From an uncultured Flavobacteriales bacterium (GTDB lineage: Bacteria > Bacteroidota > Bacteroidia > Flavobacteriales > Crocinitomicaceae): a stretch of 6,830 nt of DNA. The notes beneath the pieces are model-generated. The model was not told the DNA's origin, ran no database searches, and was given only the letters and a program-made list of their open reading frames with translations. Shown here piece after piece: positions 5,268 through 6,830 of the stretch. The stretch is from NCBI GenBank assembly GCA_946479985.1, contig CAMLIF010000159.1:1-6830 (forward strand). Direction: 5' to 3'. A program made the translations under genes and the position numbers. Positions within the stretch are counted from its first letter, which is position 1. Each line of letters opens with the position of its first letter.

Positions 5268-6830
5268 TACAATACAAGCGGAGGTTTACGAATAGTAAAA
5301 TTGGCATTCTGAAGCGCCGCGGCATTCCCTTTCAAGGTAACAGAAAAATTTTGATTTGTTCCAATCGGAGTCCAATTAATTCCAACATTCCAGCAGTGCA
5401 AGTTGCGGTACATATTGAAATTCAGGTTCGATAACGTTTTATTTCCTATATCCAAAAGCATAACTGACGTGATTTTCCAGTTTTCTGTAATCGCAAATTC
5501 GCCTGAAGCACGAAGAGTATTTGTTGGCAGGTATTTACGTTCCTGGAACGTTTTTACCTCTGTGTTTGGAGTTGAATTGGAGTTTAATGACAGGGAATAC
5601 AAATGTTCCAGTGTAATTCGCCATGGAATGTCAAAATAAACCATTTGCGAAGGATTGGTCATCCAGGTTTGGTATTGCGGATTCCAGATGTTTTGCATTT
5701 CTGAATTTCGCTGCTGAACAATACTTTGGTATTCTTTGGAAGTCAATGTGAAAATGGTGGCGAACGAAGCACTTCTGATTCTGCCTAAACCTTGTCCTTC
5801 ATTAATTGCATATTTACTGTTCGAAAGTCCTGTAGAATCGTCCCAGGCGTACCAGCTATGAACGGCATTGAAGTTGAAACTGAATCGTTCTATCGGATTA
5901 ACAACCAAACGTATGCTCAGGTCCGACCAGCGCATAGAATCTTTGAAAATATCGTAATCTGTATTCAGGAACAAGTTGTCGATAATCTTGGTTTTCTTAA
6001 AACCGGTCAAAGTATCTTTATCACTTTTCTGTTTGATCTCGAAGGTATTGTTGAGTCCAAATGCAATACGTCCGGAATTATAGGAATTTCCTTGTGCGTA
6101 GATACTTCTCTCGTAGCGGTTGTATTGAATCACGTTTTGTGCTGTGTCCAAATAACTGTCGGCTCCCATTTGAATATCAGGCGAATAAGTAAACGAAACA
6201 GTGGGTGTCATTACATGGCGTAACAAGGTTTTCTTTTTTCCAACAAAGCGGTAATAAGAAAATAAGTTGGTTGTAACGGAAGCCGAAGAAGAAAAGGTAT
6301 GCGTAAATCCGCCAACATTTAATGAATCAACAATCAACGAGTCGTTTGCGTTCACGCTTTTTCGAATGCTCTGAAAATTGTAAACCTGGCCATAAGCAAC
6401 GCTTGGTGTAAATCGGATCGTCCCATTCAGCATGTTAAATGTAGCCTGCACATTTGCGCGGTGGTTGAATCCTGAACGGAATTGCTGATTGATACTGTCG
6501 AAATCACCCTGTTTTAAATAACGATCGTGAAAGGTAGAACGATTCTGATATTCTGAAGCGTAGGTTAATCCGACGACTTTATTAATACTCTTAAACGGAT
6601 AAATCCGGGATGTAGTTTGGAAGTTCAGAATCGGACTTGTCAGATCAATCTGCCGCGTGCTTGAATTCTGGCGCATGCTTAGTTTTCCATCGAGAGAAAC
6701 CGGGGCATGAGCGAATCTTCGGCCCAGGCGAATATCTGAATTCAATGTATTATTGAAATATTGCTCGTTCTGAACATTCAGTGTTTGCTTGTTTGTGGAA
6801 TTGGAGTTGAAGTTTACATTCGCGTTAAAA
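5267..6830 (-). CDS. lptD: LptD-like lipopolysaccharide assembly protein, C-terminal barrel (5' end outside window)
   Basis: I recognise the C-terminal 520 residues of a Bacteroidota-type LptD, the outer-membrane barrel that places lipopolysaccharide in the outer leaflet. The frame stays open to the right edge, so the N-terminal OstA-like periplasmic part is missing; the TTG at 6745 is internal. Seen directly: a long run of amphipathic strands rich in Asn, Ser, Thr and aromatics, with blocks characteristic of the family. These are RRFAHAPVSLDGKLS, MTPTVSFTYSPDIQMG, IDNLFLNTDYDIFKDSMRWSD and MVYFDIPWRITLEHLYSLSL. Full-length family members run to roughly 850-900 residues. The chain ends KPPLVL without the terminal aromatic residue usual for Bam-assembled barrels, a small oddity. 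It overlaps algH by one base. Another very large outer-membrane barrel family is the only real alternative, and the FDIPW block argues against that. Confidence 0.87.
   Translation of the reverse strand, partial: FNANVNFNSNSTNKQTLNVQNEQYFNNTLNSDIRLGRRFAHAPVSLDGKLSMRQNSSTRQIDLTSPILNFQTTSRIYPFKSINKVVGLTYASEYQNRSTFHDRYLKQGDFDSINQQFRSGFNHRANVQATFNMLNGTIRFTPSVAYGQVYNFQSIRKSVNANDSLIVDSLNVGGFTHTFSSSASVTTNLFSYYRFVGKKKTLLRHVMTPTVSFTYSPDIQMGADSYLDTAQNVIQYNRYERSIYAQGNSYNSGRIAFGLNNTFEIKQKSDKDTLTGFKKTKIIDNLFLNTDYDIFKDSMRWSDLSIRLVVNPIERFSFNFNAVHSWYAWDDSTGLSNSKYAINEGQGLGRIRSASFATIFTLTSKEYQSIVQQRNSEMQNIWNPQYQTWMTNPSQMVYFDIPWRITLEHLYSLSLNSNSTPNTEVKTFQERKYLPTNTLRASGEFAITENWKITSVMLLDIGNKTLSNLNFNMYRNLHCWNVGINWTPIGTNQNFSVTLKGNAAALQNANFTIRKPPLVL

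Overview
The window looks like chromosomal DNA of a Bacteroidota bacterium, most likely in the Flavobacteriales. The grounds are: a Bacteroidota-style LptD outer-membrane barrel; translation starts without Shine-Dalgarno sequences but with A/T-rich leaders; a TAnnTTTG promoter box before rarA; and a REP-like inverted pair whose core I associate, from memory, with this phylum. Most genes sit near 40-45% G+C by line sampling. One gene, at 453-1208, is far more A/T-rich. Genus cannot be decided from this sequence.

Layout, left to right. A 5'-truncated thioredoxin-fold gene on the plus strand (1-333) ends at a strong intrinsic terminator (353-385). Everything else is on the minus strand. A compact A/T-rich orphan gene (453-1208) encodes a 251-residue protein with PIN-nuclease signatures. 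It is flanked by imperfect direct repeats on one reading, and by a CTATG short-period repeat (1310-1342) on its upstream side. Then comes a tightly overlapping cluster, transcribed from right to left: rarA (AAA+ replication-recombination ATPase, 4536-3256), an LpxL/HtrB-like lipid A acyltransferase (3259-2327), and a secreted BNR/beta-propeller protein (2364-1354). The first junction is a 4-base ATGA overlap and the second a 38-base overlap, so co-translation is likely. A 131-base gap (4561-4691) holds the inverted REP-like pair. Upstream of it lie a DUF179/AlgH (YqgE) gene (5267-4692) and the C-terminal 520 residues of lptD (5267 to beyond the window), joined by a one-base TAATG overlap.

Two envelope-related functions stand out: LptD, which inserts lipopolysaccharide into the outer membrane, and a late acyltransferase that would finish lipid A. 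They lie in neighbouring but probably separate transcription units. RarA, AlgH and the propeller protein are housekeeping or poorly characterised passengers. I see no complete mobile element, CRISPR array, tRNA or rRNA. The least ordinary parts are the A/T-rich PIN gene with its flanks, the REP-like pair, and a possible leaderless start for rarA. I do not see a convincing new multi-gene system.
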